64,000 nt of DNA from Ruminococcus flavefaciens (GTDB lineage: Bacteria; Bacillota; Clostridia; Oscillospirales; Ruminococcaceae), in the NCBI RefSeq assembly GCF_900143025.1, contig NZ_FRCT01000002.1, positions 1-64,000 of the forward strand, given 5' to 3'. The notes under the pieces are model-generated. The model saw only the letters and a program-made list of their open reading frames with translations. It had not been told where the DNA came from and did not search any database. Within the stretch, counting starts at the first letter, position 1, and every line of letters begins with the position of its first letter. The position numbers and the translations under genes are program-made. This document shows, in pieces, positions 8,507-16,692 of the stretch.

Positions 8507-8526
8507 GCCAGCCCCGAAGGGCTGGC
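8507..8526. repeat. Hairpin between divergent gene and integrase tail
   Basis: GCCAGCCC-CGAA-GGGCTGGC is followed on the plus strand by CTTATTTTT, so it is a good rightward terminator although no intact rightward gene precedes it. It lies about 28 nt upstream of the leftward gene start at 8479. Confidence 0.65.
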
Positions 8527-8563
8527 CTTATTTTTAATATTCACTTGATAAAAGCATGGTGCT

Positions 8564-8806
8564 GTGGTCGCCGTCATCAATGATCACATGACTTTTCATG
8601 ATCTCCGTCACTTGTCTGCGAGTGTTATGCTCATGCTTAACATTCCTGACAAGTATGCGATGGAGAGGGGAGGGTGGTCGACCAATTCTACGCTTAAATC
8701 AGTATATCAGCATACGTTCTCAGAGGAGCGTAAGCAGGTCGATAAAAAGATCGACGATTACTTTAACAGGCTGATTGAAGGATCAGATAAGGATAAGAAT
8801 TTATGA
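8564..8806 (+). pseudogene. Tyrosine recombinase/integrase C-terminal remnant
   Basis: An 80-residue frame beginning at an internal GTG contains TFHDLRHLSASVML (the HxLRH box) and GGWSTNSTLKSVYQHTF (the GH/W region and nucleophilic Tyr), the last third of a phage-type integrase catalytic domain. The N-terminal DNA-binding part and the first catalytic Arg are absent, so it is inactive. A terminator follows. It marks a former integrative element. Confidence 0.88.
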
Positions 8807-8819
8807 ATGGGGATTATTG

Positions 8820-8845
8820 GGCAGCCTTGCGGCTGCCTTTTTTTA
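8820..8845 (+). terminator. Terminator after the integrase remnant
   Basis: GGCAGCC-TTGC-GGCTGCC followed by T7. Confidence 0.88.
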
Positions 8846-8956
8846 TTTGCTTTTTGATTAAAAAATAAAAATATCATTTTCCATGCTGCACTTTTGTGGT
8901 ATAATAGAAATATATATAGTGAATGCATTCATATCCGCGAAAGGAGGAAACAAATA

Positions 8957-9046
8957 ATGAAGCAAAGTGAATATCAGAAGCTTCTGGCAACAGACAAGAA
9001 CAAAGCACAAAGAAATCTATTCAACGAGTATCTCAACTACGTATAG
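8957..9046 (+). pseudogene. Aborted start of a sigma-70-like gene
   Basis: An ATG with an excellent AAAGGAGG site encodes 29 residues (MKQSEYQKLLATDKNKAQRN then LFNEYLNYV) and hits TAG. This resembles the N-terminus of a small sigma-70/ECF-type regulator found in Ruminococcus elements, in which the NYV segment leads into region 2. In-frame sequence after the stop (KTVLNAFLQ) soon meets another stop, so the gene is decayed. A TATAAT at 8900-8905 could be its -10. The family is recalled, not searched. Confidence 0.4.
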
Positions 9047-9139
9047 AAAACAGTATTAAATGCATTTTTGCAGATTTGTGTGACTGTTTTACAGTAAAAA
9101 ACCACACGAAATTATTGGTGGTACAAAGCTATGAAAGAA

Positions 9140-9168
9140 CCAGCTCCCGCAAGGGAGCTGGCCTTTTT
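9140..9168 (+). terminator. Terminator in decayed region
   Basis: CCAGCTCCC-GCAA-GGGAGCTGG followed by CCTTTTT. A related AGCTCCC/GGGAGCT hairpin occurs at 16637. Confidence 0.85.
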
Positions 9169-9204
9169 AGAATAAAAATAAAGTATATTTTCTCCATATG
9201 ACAT

Positions 9205-9300
9205 CAATACTTAATAGAAGGCTTGCTCCGTGATGATATGCTCGGATATGTCAAAGAAGCTAAGCATGAGCCTAAGTTTATAGAATTGCTGTTAGAATGA
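9205..9300 (+). pseudogene. Short 3' gene remnant
   Basis: An open frame without a start encodes QYLIEGLLRDDMLGYVKEAK and ends HEPKFIELLLE before a TGA. It looks like the tail of a helical protein. No family is recognised. Confidence 0.3.
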
Positions 9301-9402
9301 TAGTTACAGCCTCCCTAGGAGAGAATTGCCTTTTATACCTATAATCTATTATTCAAGAGGCAATAATTACATTTTGGGTTCAATAGCTTTTCACAAGCTC
9401 AA

Positions 9403-9825
9403 TCAAAGAGATTGCTTTTTTATTTCGTTCAGTCGTGATTTTAACGCTATATAGCCTGTTTCGGCATCATCAATTTCTGCCACGGTCTTTTCCATCGGAC
9501 ATATATCCGTACCATGACGGTTAATTATACGCTTGGTCAGGATATCATATGTGCATGGGATACTATGACTTTCAAGGTAAGCTTTTCCGCTTTTAGACAT
9601 TACTTTGCCGTGAACAGCAGATATTCCTGTTTTAACAAACAGCATCGCCGCTGCTTTGCCTACGATAACGTCGGCAACAGAATAGCCGCACAGATCTTTA
9701 TTCTCATCGATAAATCTCATCATAGGCGATATCCCTCTGCTGTCGTCAGTGAAGAACCGACCGCTTCTACAGAGACATATTGAATGTCCATTCAGATTCT
9801 TTATTGCAATTTCAATATCAGTCAT
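9403..9825 (-). CDS. DUF1893 protein (deaminase-like fold)
   Basis: A 140-residue protein matching DUF1893 (the Thermotoga TM1506 type): a N-terminal SICLCRSGRFFTDDSRGISP segment, then VADVIVGKAAAMLFVKTGISAVHGKVMS and a C-terminal THG-like CPMEKTVAEID region. The fold is related to cytidine deaminases, but the zinc-binding catalytic set is not obvious and no reaction is known. Its start overlaps the end of the ECF transporter gene by 8 nt, and both follow the aldo/keto reductase, forming a three-gene leftward operon. Confidence 0.8.
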   Translation of the reverse strand: MTDIEIAIKNLNGHSICLCRSGRFFTDDSRGISPMMRFIDENKDLCGYSVADVIVGKAAAMLFVKTGISAVHGKVMSKSGKAYLESHSIPCTYDILTKRIINRHGTDICPMEKTVAEIDDAETGYIALKSRLNEIKKQSL

Positions 9826-10402
9826 TAGCGTTATCCTTTATGAGAAGTTTTCTCAGGCCGATTATTATAACAGGAACAAGTACAGCCTGTACTGCAAGTC
9901 CGGTGAAACCTGTCTGGATCTGGCTCCATATCATTTTTGGAGTGAACTGTGTAAAGTTCTGTGTTGCGACTATTGCTCCGAGAAATACGCTCCTTCCGCA
10001 AAACTGAGCGAGTATTACGGCGGGAAAAGCCCAAAGTCCGTTTTCTGATATCTTCTTAGTGAAAAGACCTGAAATAGCTGCAAATACTGCAAGCTCCAGA
10101 ATCATGAAAGGAAGTCTTGCTGACATAGGCATTGGATTGCCCATAGCTGAAGTTATCAGGAAGCTTACGACAGGGGTGAGTATTCCTATTGCAAGTCCCC
10201 ATTCAGTTCCGAGCAGGCAGCCGCCTATAAGAACCGGCAGATACATTGGCAGCCATTTGACACCGCCCGGCTGTCCAAGTGCAAGATGAACGAGCTGCGG
10301 CAGAATAACAGCAAGCGCGATAAGACCGATAGAAACAAGGGTTTTATATGTTATCTTAGTGCCGTGAGATAAACCTCTCATAGTTAATGCGTTTTCAAAC
10401 AT
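9818..10402 (-). CDS. ECF-transporter S (substrate-binding) component
   Basis: A 194-residue integral membrane protein with five or six hydrophobic helices. PMYLPVLIGGCLLG and the following GLAIGILTPVVSFLITSAMG segment, together with the RLPFMILELAVFA helix, are typical of energy-coupling-factor S components, which bind a vitamin or similar small molecule and dock onto a shared EcfAA'T module. No EcfA/T gene is in the window, consistent with a group II system. The substrate cannot be told from sequence. It lies 12 nt after the aldo/keto reductase gene. Confidence 0.8.
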   Translation of the reverse strand: MFENALTMRGLSHGTKITYKTLVSIGLIALAVILPQLVHLALGQPGGVKWLPMYLPVLIGGCLLGTEWGLAIGILTPVVSFLITSAMGNPMPMSARLPFMILELAVFAAISGLFTKKISENGLWAFPAVILAQFCGRSVFLGAIVATQNFTQFTPKMIWSQIQTGFTGLAVQAVLVPVIIIGLRKLLIKDNAND

Positions 10403-10414
10403 TGTACTTCCTCC

Positions 10415-11518
10415 TTAGTGTTCAAAGGTGTTTGCAATATCTTCAAGCAGTTTTCTTATTGGCAGATGCTGCGGGCATATCTTTTCGCATTTTCCGCATT
10501 TGATGCAGCTTGAAGCTTTACCGCTGTCACGTGTATGTATATCATAATACATATGCGGATTCCAGTCGTGCGTGAGTTCTCTTGTGTTCATACATGAGAA
10601 CAGATCGGGAATAGCGATATGCTGCGGACATCCATCCACGCAGTAACGGCAGGCAGTGCAGGGGATAAGGTCTTTGGAATGCAGGATTTCCACTACTTTA
10701 TTCACTGCATTGAGCTCAGTATCGTTAAGCGGCTGAAAATCCTTCATATAGCTGATATTATCCTCAAGCTGCTCTATACTGCTCATTCCGGACAATACGC
10801 ACAGCATTCCGTCAAAGCCTGCGGCAAATCGTACAGCATAGCTTGCAATACTGCCGCCGTTGAGTCCGCTTAATACTTGTTTGGCAGCATCAGGAAGATT
10901 AACAAGATTTCCTCCCTTAACAGGCTCCATAACAAGAACCGGCTTATTATGCCTGCGACAGACTTCGTACACCTTGCGGCTTTGTACAGCAGGATCGTCA
11001 TAGTCAAGGTAATTGAACTGTATCTGTACGACTTCTATCTCAGGGTGATCGGTTAGTATCTGTTCGAGCACTTCGGCGGTATCATGGAATGAGATACCAA
11101 CATGGCGTATCTTTCCCTCTGCTTTAAGTTCAAATGCAGTTTCATAAGCTTTGCATCTCTGAAATTGCTCGTAATTTCCTGCATTCTGAGCGTGCATGAG
11201 GTAGAAATCAAAATAATCTACTCCACACCATTCAAGCTGTTTTTCAAAGAATGGTCTGATATCTTCCTGCTTTTTAAAGTAGCTGTCTGTAAGCTTGTCT
11301 GTCAGTAGATAAGCTTCACGCGGATATCTGCTTGTAAGGCATGAGCGGATAGCTGTTTCGCTCTGACCTCCGATATATCCGTGTGCAGTATCAAAGTAAT
11401 TGAAGCCCTCTTCGATGAAGCGGTCTATCATCCTGCAAAACTGTGGCTCATCAACTCTGCCATCCGTCATAGGAAGACGCATACAGCCGAAAGCCAGTTT
11501 TTTCTTTACTTTGTTCAT
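10415..11518 (-). CDS. Aldo/keto reductase with C-terminal ferredoxin-like domain
   Basis: A 367-residue protein. Residues 1-260 form an aldo/keto reductase barrel: FNYFDTAHGYIGGQSE holds the Asp and Tyr, TDKL the Lys, and DFYLMHAQN the His. The C-terminal part has CTACRYCVDGCP and CIKCGKCEKICPQ, two Cys sets for 4Fe-4S clusters, typical of the COG1453 group. The start is the ATG at 11518, 8 nt after GGAGG; the upstream ATG at 11533 overlaps the binding site. It heads the leftward operon with the ECF S component and DUF1893 gene and has a consensus promoter. Confidence 0.92.
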   Translation of the reverse strand: MNKVKKKLAFGCMRLPMTDGRVDEPQFCRMIDRFIEEGFNYFDTAHGYIGGQSETAIRSCLTSRYPREAYLLTDKLTDSYFKKQEDIRPFFEKQLEWCGVDYFDFYLMHAQNAGNYEQFQRCKAYETAFELKAEGKIRHVGISFHDTAEVLEQILTDHPEIEVVQIQFNYLDYDDPAVQSRKVYEVCRRHNKPVLVMEPVKGGNLVNLPDAAKQVLSGLNGGSIASYAVRFAAGFDGMLCVLSGMSSIEQLEDNISYMKDFQPLNDTELNAVNKVVEILHSKDLIPCTACRYCVDGCPQHIAIPDLFSCMNTRELTHDWNPHMYYDIHTRDSGKASSCIKCGKCEKICPQHLPIRKLLEDIANTFEH

Positions 11519-11553
11519 TATCATGCCCTCCAAATCATAAGTAATTTTTAATT

Positions 11554-11582
11554 ATTATATCATATCAGGTCATAGTTTTCAA
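11554..11582 (-). promoter_or_regulatory. Leftward promoter of the aldo/keto reductase operon
   Basis: On the minus strand TTGAAA (11582-11577), a 17-nt spacer and TATAAT (11559-11554) lie about 36 nt before the start codon. Confidence 0.82.
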
Positions 11583-11633
11583 TGAATATTATGTAAATTA
11601 TTTTTAATTCTTTCAATTATCTTGGTTATATTA

Positions 11634-11662
11634 TTGATAAATTTTTCCATCTATGGTATAAT
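11634..11662 (+). promoter_or_regulatory. Rightward promoter of the MaoC-SDR operon
   Basis: TTGATA (11634-11639), 17 nt and TATAAT (11657-11662) lie 48 nt before the MaoC start. The two divergent promoters are about 50 nt apart. Confidence 0.85.
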
Positions 11663-11709
11663 TCAGATATGCATTACAAAAGAAAAATCTTATTATTCAG
11701 GAGGAAAAA

Positions 11710-12135
11710 ATGTATTTTGATGATATGAAGCTCGGAATGACAGTAAATGTTGCACCTGCGGTTATAGACAAAGATAAAATGCTTGAGTTTGCGAAAGAAT
11801 ATGATGATGTACCGCTCCATACTGATGAAGAATATGCTAAAACTACGCCGTTCGGAAAGCTTATTGCTCCTGGTGTTATGTCTTTCATGGCTGTATGGGC
11901 TAAGTATCTTGAGGTGGATTTTTTCGGAGATGAACTTCTTGCTGGAAAATCAACTAAGATCGAATGGGTGAAGCCTGTATTTGCTGAAGATGTGCTGACG
12001 GGTAAAGCAACTATAACAGATCTTGTTAAGCGTAATGAGAAAAATGGTATAGTTGCCGTATCATTTGAGGTATATAATCAGAACGGCGAACTGGTATTGA
12101 CAGACGTTACAGAAGCAATTGTAAAATGCAGATAA
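11710..12135 (+). CDS. MaoC-family hotdog dehydratase
   Basis: A 141-residue single hotdog domain. PLHTDEEYAKTTPFGKLIAPG is the MaoC signature containing the hydratase Asp/His motif (here DVPLHTDEEYA), which hydrates or dehydrates enoyl-CoA-like substrates. AGGAGG lies 6 nt before the ATG. It starts a rightward run with an SDR enzyme and a membrane protein. The true acyl substrate is unknown. Confidence 0.88.
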   Translation: MYFDDMKLGMTVNVAPAVIDKDKMLEFAKEYDDVPLHTDEEYAKTTPFGKLIAPGVMSFMAVWAKYLEVDFFGDELLAGKSTKIEWVKPVFAEDVLTGKATITDLVKRNEKNGIVAVSFEVYNQNGELVLTDVTEAIVKCR

Positions 12136-12152
12136 AAGTAAGGGGGACAGAT

Positions 12153-12872
12153 ATGTCTCAGAATGTTATGATAACCGGAGCAGGTAAGGCGGTAGGACTT
12201 GGCTTCAATTTAGTACTTCGCTATCTTGAAGCAGGAGATAATGTTGTGGCTACGATAAGAAAGCCTTGTCCTGAACTTGATGAACTAAAAAATCAATATG
12301 GTGATAGGCTTACGATACTGACAATGGATATAAGCAATACTGAATCAGTGCAGACTGCTGCAGCTGAGCTGTCAAGGATACTGGACCATCTTGATCTTCT
12401 GATAAATAATGCAGTATCTGTTTCTCCCGATTGTGATAAGGGATTCTTTGATGCAGATCTTGACTATATTGCAAGAACTGTGGATATTGCGGCTGTAGGA
12501 GCTATGCGTGTAATAAAAGCATTCTATCCGTTTTTGATAAAGAGTGACAGAACAGCTCTGATTATGAATATCTCTTCAGAAGCGGGAAGTATATCGAAGT
12601 GTTACCGTACTGATCTTATTGACTATGGTATGGCGAAAGCCGCACTGAATATGGCTACAATGAACCTTTACAACACTTTTAGGAACGATAGGGCAGTTAA
12701 TATATTCTGTGTTCATCCAGGATGGATACGAACTGATGGAAAAGCTGATAATCCTGCTCCGCTCTCATCTTATGAAGCAGCAGAGATACTGCGTGAGCTT
12801 TTTGAGAAAAAGAGAAATGATTTTGACAGCCATAGGTTTATAACTAATCTTGATGAAGATTATCCGTTCTGA
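12153..12872 (+). CDS. Short-chain dehydrogenase/reductase
   Basis: A 239-residue Rossmann oxidoreductase. MITGAGKAVGLGFNL supplies the TGxxxGxG dinucleotide motif, NNAVS the NNAG-like motif, and the YGMAKAALN segment the catalytic Tyr and Lys; ISSEAGS gives the Ser. The start at 12153 has GGGGGAC upstream; the longer frame from 12126 overlaps the MaoC gene and lacks a site. It is translationally close to the MaoC gene, so a joint acyl or sugar pathway is plausible but unproven. Confidence 0.9.
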   Translation: MSQNVMITGAGKAVGLGFNLVLRYLEAGDNVVATIRKPCPELDELKNQYGDRLTILTMDISNTESVQTAAAELSRILDHLDLLINNAVSVSPDCDKGFFDADLDYIARTVDIAAVGAMRVIKAFYPFLIKSDRTALIMNISSEAGSISKCYRTDLIDYGMAKAALNMATMNLYNTFRNDRAVNIFCVHPGWIRTDGKADNPAPLSSYEAAEILRELFEKKRNDFDSHRFITNLDEDYPF

Positions 12873-12884
12873 GGAGTTGAGATA

Positions 12885-13549
12885 ATGCAACAGAAAACAA
12901 AAGAAACTTTAGTCAGGCTGATACTGTTATTTATTGGACTTGTGATCGCTCATCTCGGGGTTACATTATTTCTGCTTGCAGATTCGGGAGCAGATCCTTT
13001 CAATGTTATGATACAAGGACTTCGCCTTCTTGTCATTAAAACAGGTCTGTTTGTACCAACTCATGGAATAGTGCATATGTTCATTTGCTTTTTGATCATT
13101 CTTATCCTTTTGATCGTCGACAGAAGCTATATAAAGCTTGGAACGATAGTTTGTATGTTCTGCGGTGGACCGATAATCGATTTCTTCACATGGCTGCTGA
13201 GCGGTTTGAAAATCGGAGATGCTGTACTGCCTGTAAAAATTGCTGTACTGATCATAGGTTGTGGGATACTGGCATTCGGAATGTCGATTGTTATTAAATC
13301 TGAGGCAGGTACAGGTCCAAATGACCTTGTAGCAGTTGTCATAAGCGACAAAGAAAGATACGATTTGCAGCTGTAAGAATCACTACAGATGTGATATTTG
13401 TAGTGACAGGCTTTCTGCTTGGCGGAAAATTTGGCATAGGTACGATAATCTGCGCTTTTCTGGTTGGACCTGTTGCAGATATCTGTATGCCTTTTTCAAA
13501 ATCTATTGCAGAGAGATGTGTACATAGAATAAGCAAGAATAATTCATAG
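12885..13549 (+). pseudogene. YczE/YitT-like membrane protein, frameshifted
   Basis: The first frame gives 163 residues with four hydrophobic helices and the family-typical LLADSGADPFNVMIQGL and IVIKSEAGTGPNDLVAVVIS segments, then stops at 13376. A second frame continues without interruption as RFAAVRITTDVIFVVTGFLL through VRITTD, GIGTIICAFLVGPVADICMP to a TAG at 13549. A single missing A in the A-rich DKE codons near 13350 explains it. It is either a true lesion or a base-call error. The intact protein would be about 221 residues. Confidence 0.82.
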
Positions 13550-13560
13550 GAGGATGCTTT

Positions 13561-15399
13561 ATGTCTGAAGAAAAAGGAACCGTAAAATGGGGCGTTATGG
13601 GTACGGCCGGGATCGCATCATGGGGTACTATACCAGGGATGCAGAAAGCCAAGCGCTGCGAGCTGTATGCGATAGCAGGCAGAAGCCTTGAAAAAGCTCA
13701 GGCGTATAAGGAGCGTTTCGGCTTTGAAAAAGCTTATAAGGGCTATGATGCTTTGCTGTCTGATCCGGAGGTGGAGGCGGTATATATTCCATTGCCGAAC
13801 GATATTCACTGCGAATGGGTAATAAAGGCTCTTAAGGCTCATAAGCACGTATTGTGTGAGAAGCCACTTGCTATGAACGAAGGCGAGCTTCGTCGTATGT
13901 TTGCAGCAGCAAGGGATAACGGCGTTATACTTATGGAAGCTTACGCATATCTCCATAGTCCGTATATATGCCGTCTGAAGGAGATAATTTCATCAGGCGA
14001 GATAGGAAAGGTAGACTATATAGATACCGCCTTTCTTACACAGGACTATTCAGAAGATATCAGACTTCACAAGGAGCAGGGCGGAGGAGGAATATATGAT
14101 GTAGGATGTTACTGTACATCTATGATACTTTCGCTCATTGATTCACCGGTAAAGTACATAAAGGCTGATGCAGAGTTTGGAAGCTCAGACGTCGATCATA
14201 TGGCTTCTGTTCTTATTGGATTTGAGGATGGTTCAAGAGCTTCATTCAATGCGGGCATGATACTCGGCACTGATACCAGCGACAGGTACGACAGACTGTT
14301 TATCCACGGCTCCAAGGGATATATTCGTTCCGATGTTGAGTATAACGGTGAAGGTGAGCTGTCATTTGAGGTAACAGTTAAGAACTCAAATGGTGAAAAA
14401 GTTACACGAGCTGAAACTGTTTATGCCGGTTCCAACTACAGTATGGAGATGGAGCAGATGAATGAATGCATTAATGGAAAAGCATTGCCATATATCACTG
14501 AGGAATTTTCAATCAGAAATATGCGGATTCTTGATAGTATACTTGATGCAGTGGGATATAATGACTCAAAGGAGCAGTTCATTCTGACAAATGGAACAGT
14601 GATACCGGCTGTAGGCTACGGTTCATACCTTTCAACAGAAAATGGCGGTGTTCAGACTATTTTAGACGCCCTTGAAGTCGGCTATCGCTATATCGATACA
14701 GCGGCATTCTACGGAAACGAGGAACAGATCGGTGAAGCTATAGAACGTTCTGGTATTCCGAGAGATGAAATATTCCTGTGCAGCAAGGTATGGCATACCG
14801 ATCTTGGCGGGGAGAAAACGCTGAGATCATTTGAAGAGTCCTGCCGTAAGCTTAAAACTGATTATCTTGATATGTACCTTATTCACTGGCCTAAGAATGA
14901 CGGAAATGATGAGGAATGGTTTGAAAAAGTCAGCGGCTCATGGGCGGCAATGGAGGAATTATATGAGCAGGGAAGAGTAAAGGCCATAGGTTTGTCTAAT
15001 TTCCTTCCGCACCATATAAGACCTCTTTTAGAAGTCGCACGAATCCGTCCTATGGTAGACCAGCTTGAACTCCACGTTGGGTATATGCAGGAATATACGC
15101 TTTCTTACCTCAGAAAAGAGGGCATACTTCCACAGGCATGGAGCCCGCTTGGCAGAGCAAAACTTATAAACGATGGTGTAGTATCAAATATAGCTGCAAA
15201 ATACGGTTGCTCGAATGCTGCATTATTGCTCAGATACCTTAATCAAAGAGGCATTCCTGTTATCCCGAAAGCTGCATCAAAGGAAAGAATGAAGGAAAAT
15301 CTGGATATATTTGGCTTCAGTATTTCTGCTGACGATATGTCATACCTTTCATGTCTCCCTGAGAGAGGATGGTCGGGAGAGCATCCTGATGAAGTATAG
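13561..15399 (+). CDS. Fusion: Gfo/Idh/MocA oxidoreductase plus aldo/keto reductase
   Basis: A 612-residue protein of two complete oxidoreductases in one frame. Residues 6-335 are a Gfo/Idh/MocA enzyme: WGVMGTAGIASWG (nucleotide-binding loop), HVLCEKPLAMNEGE (EKP motif) and GGGGIYDVGCYCTSM. Residues 340-612 are an aldo/keto reductase: YRYIDTAAFYGNE (Asp, Tyr), LCSKVWHTD (Lys), YLIHWPKND (His) and VKAIGLSNF. Both catalytic sets look intact, so the protein could channel an intermediate such as a sugar or polyol between two NAD(P)H steps. AGGAGG is 6 nt upstream. A short linker near 330-342 joins the halves. Confidence 0.92.
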   Translation: MSEEKGTVKWGVMGTAGIASWGTIPGMQKAKRCELYAIAGRSLEKAQAYKERFGFEKAYKGYDALLSDPEVEAVYIPLPNDIHCEWVIKALKAHKHVLCEKPLAMNEGELRRMFAAARDNGVILMEAYAYLHSPYICRLKEIISSGEIGKVDYIDTAFLTQDYSEDIRLHKEQGGGGIYDVGCYCTSMILSLIDSPVKYIKADAEFGSSDVDHMASVLIGFEDGSRASFNAGMILGTDTSDRYDRLFIHGSKGYIRSDVEYNGEGELSFEVTVKNSNGEKVTRAETVYAGSNYSMEMEQMNECINGKALPYITEEFSIRNMRILDSILDAVGYNDSKEQFILTNGTVIPAVGYGSYLSTENGGVQTILDALEVGYRYIDTAAFYGNEEQIGEAIERSGIPRDEIFLCSKVWHTDLGGEKTLRSFEESCRKLKTDYLDMYLIHWPKNDGNDEEWFEKVSGSWAAMEELYEQGRVKAIGLSNFLPHHIRPLLEVARIRPMVDQLELHVGYMQEYTLSYLRKEGILPQAWSPLGRAKLINDGVVSNIAAKYGCSNAALLLRYLNQRGIPVIPKAASKERMKENLDIFGFSISADDMSYLSCLPERGWSGEHPDEV

Positions 15400-15524
15400 G
15401 CGATTAATGGACAATTTTTAATTCCGCCAATATGGGCGGAGATCACTTTACATTCTGACATTTTTCAGTATTGATGATATTTATGCTGAAATGTGTTCAG
15501 TCAAATTATAAGGAGGAAAATTCA

Positions 15525-16154
15525 ATGAAAGTACTTATAATCAACGGAAGCCCCAGAACCGATGGCAACACATCTGTCGCAGTGAACGAACTTATCAGAA
15601 TATTTGAGACAGAGGGTATTGAGACCGAAGTCTGTCAGATAGGTAACAAAGTCATCCGCGGATGTATTGCCTGCGGAAAATGTGCTGAGCTTGGACGTTG
15701 TGTATTCAATGATGAGGTAAATGATATTGCAGCTAAGTTTGAAGCTGCAGACGGTCTTATAGCAGCCTCTCCTGTTTACTACGCTTCGGCAAATGCGACT
15801 CTCATCGCCTGTCTAGACAGATTGTTTTACAGTACTCACTTTGACAAGACAATGAAGGTCGGAGCAAGTGTAGTTGTAGCAAGACGCGGAGGCTGTTCGG
15901 CAACATTTGACGAGCTGAACAAATACTTCACTATCTGCGGTATGCCTGTTGCCTCAAGCACATACTGGAACAGTGTTCACGGCAGATTGCAGGGTGAATC
16001 TGCATTTGATGCAGAGGGCTTACAGACTATGAGAAATCTTGCAAGGAATATGTCGTTTCTGATGAAGTCCATAGCTCTTGGCAAGGAAAAATATGGTCTG
16101 CCCGAAAAAGAAGTATGGAATCCAACCCATTTTGTGAGAGATGATTTGAAATAA
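15525..16154 (+). CDS. Flavodoxin-family NAD(P)H-dependent FMN reductase
   Basis: A 209-residue protein beginning MKVLIINGSPRTDGNTSVA, the FMN phosphate-binding loop of the flavodoxin/NADPH-dependent oxidoreductase family, followed by GCIACGKCAELGRC, a four-Cys patch typical of iron-sulfur flavoproteins, and SPVYYASANATLIACLDRLF. The start at 15525 has AGGAGG at 8 nt. It is followed 13 nt later by a monooxygenase-like gene, so the two are probably one operon. Confidence 0.9.
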   Translation: MKVLIINGSPRTDGNTSVAVNELIRIFETEGIETEVCQIGNKVIRGCIACGKCAELGRCVFNDEVNDIAAKFEAADGLIAASPVYYASANATLIACLDRLFYSTHFDKTMKVGASVVVARRGGCSATFDELNKYFTICGMPVASSTYWNSVHGRLQGESAFDAEGLQTMRNLARNMSFLMKSIALGKEKYGLPEKEVWNPTHFVRDDLK

Positions 16155-16167
16155 GAGGTAAGTATAT

Positions 16168-16461
16168 ATGAAAAGATTTGTTGAAGTACATTATTACATA
16201 AAAGACGGAAAACGCAACGAATTTTATAAGGCACTTTTGCAGAGTGGCATTGCTGATGCATCCCGTGCAGAGGACGGAAACGAGAAGTACGAATACTACT
16301 ATAGTCCCGATAACGAAAACGAGCTTCTGCTACTGGAGGTGTGGAAGTCAGCAGAGGCTGTGGAGCTTCATCAGCAGTCGAATCATTTCAAAGCGCTTGG
16401 CGAGTTAAAAAAAGAATATGTAACAGAAACAGTATTTACAAGATATGAAATAGCAGAATAA
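16168..16461 (+). CDS. ABM-domain quinol monooxygenase-like protein
   Basis: A 97-residue ferredoxin-like alpha/beta protein (FVEVHYYIKDGKRNEFYKAL, DGNEKYEYYYSP, LLLLEVWKSAEAVELHQQS, then HFKAL) typical of the antibiotic-biosynthesis-monooxygenase/YgiN family, which act as cofactorless quinol monooxygenases or stress proteins. AAGAGGTAAG precedes the ATG. It pairs with the flavodoxin-like gene. Confidence 0.85.
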   Translation: MKRFVEVHYYIKDGKRNEFYKALLQSGIADASRAEDGNEKYEYYYSPDNENELLLLEVWKSAEAVELHQQSNHFKALGELKKEYVTETVFTRYEIAE

Positions 16462-16636
16462 TATTAATCACAATCTCATTAGAGTTTTAGTAAAAATTGG
16501 TTGAAAACGAATGATGAAGCTTGTAGAAAAAAGTTAAGTGAACTGTTCTAAAGTGAGTATAAGTGCAGAAACGTATTCAACGCACCAAATACTCATCAGT
16601 ATGATTATATAATGGAACGCCCAGCTATTAAATTAA

Positions 16637-16671
16637 TCAGCTCCCTCTCGGGAGCTGATCCTGTTTTATTG
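16637..16671. terminator. Terminator between convergent genes
   Basis: ATCAGCTCCC-TCTC-GGGAGCTGAT followed by CCTGTTTTATT. It serves the rightward operon ending at 16461. Confidence 0.75.
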
Positions 16672-16692
16672 TATCGATAATAATGGTATTGT

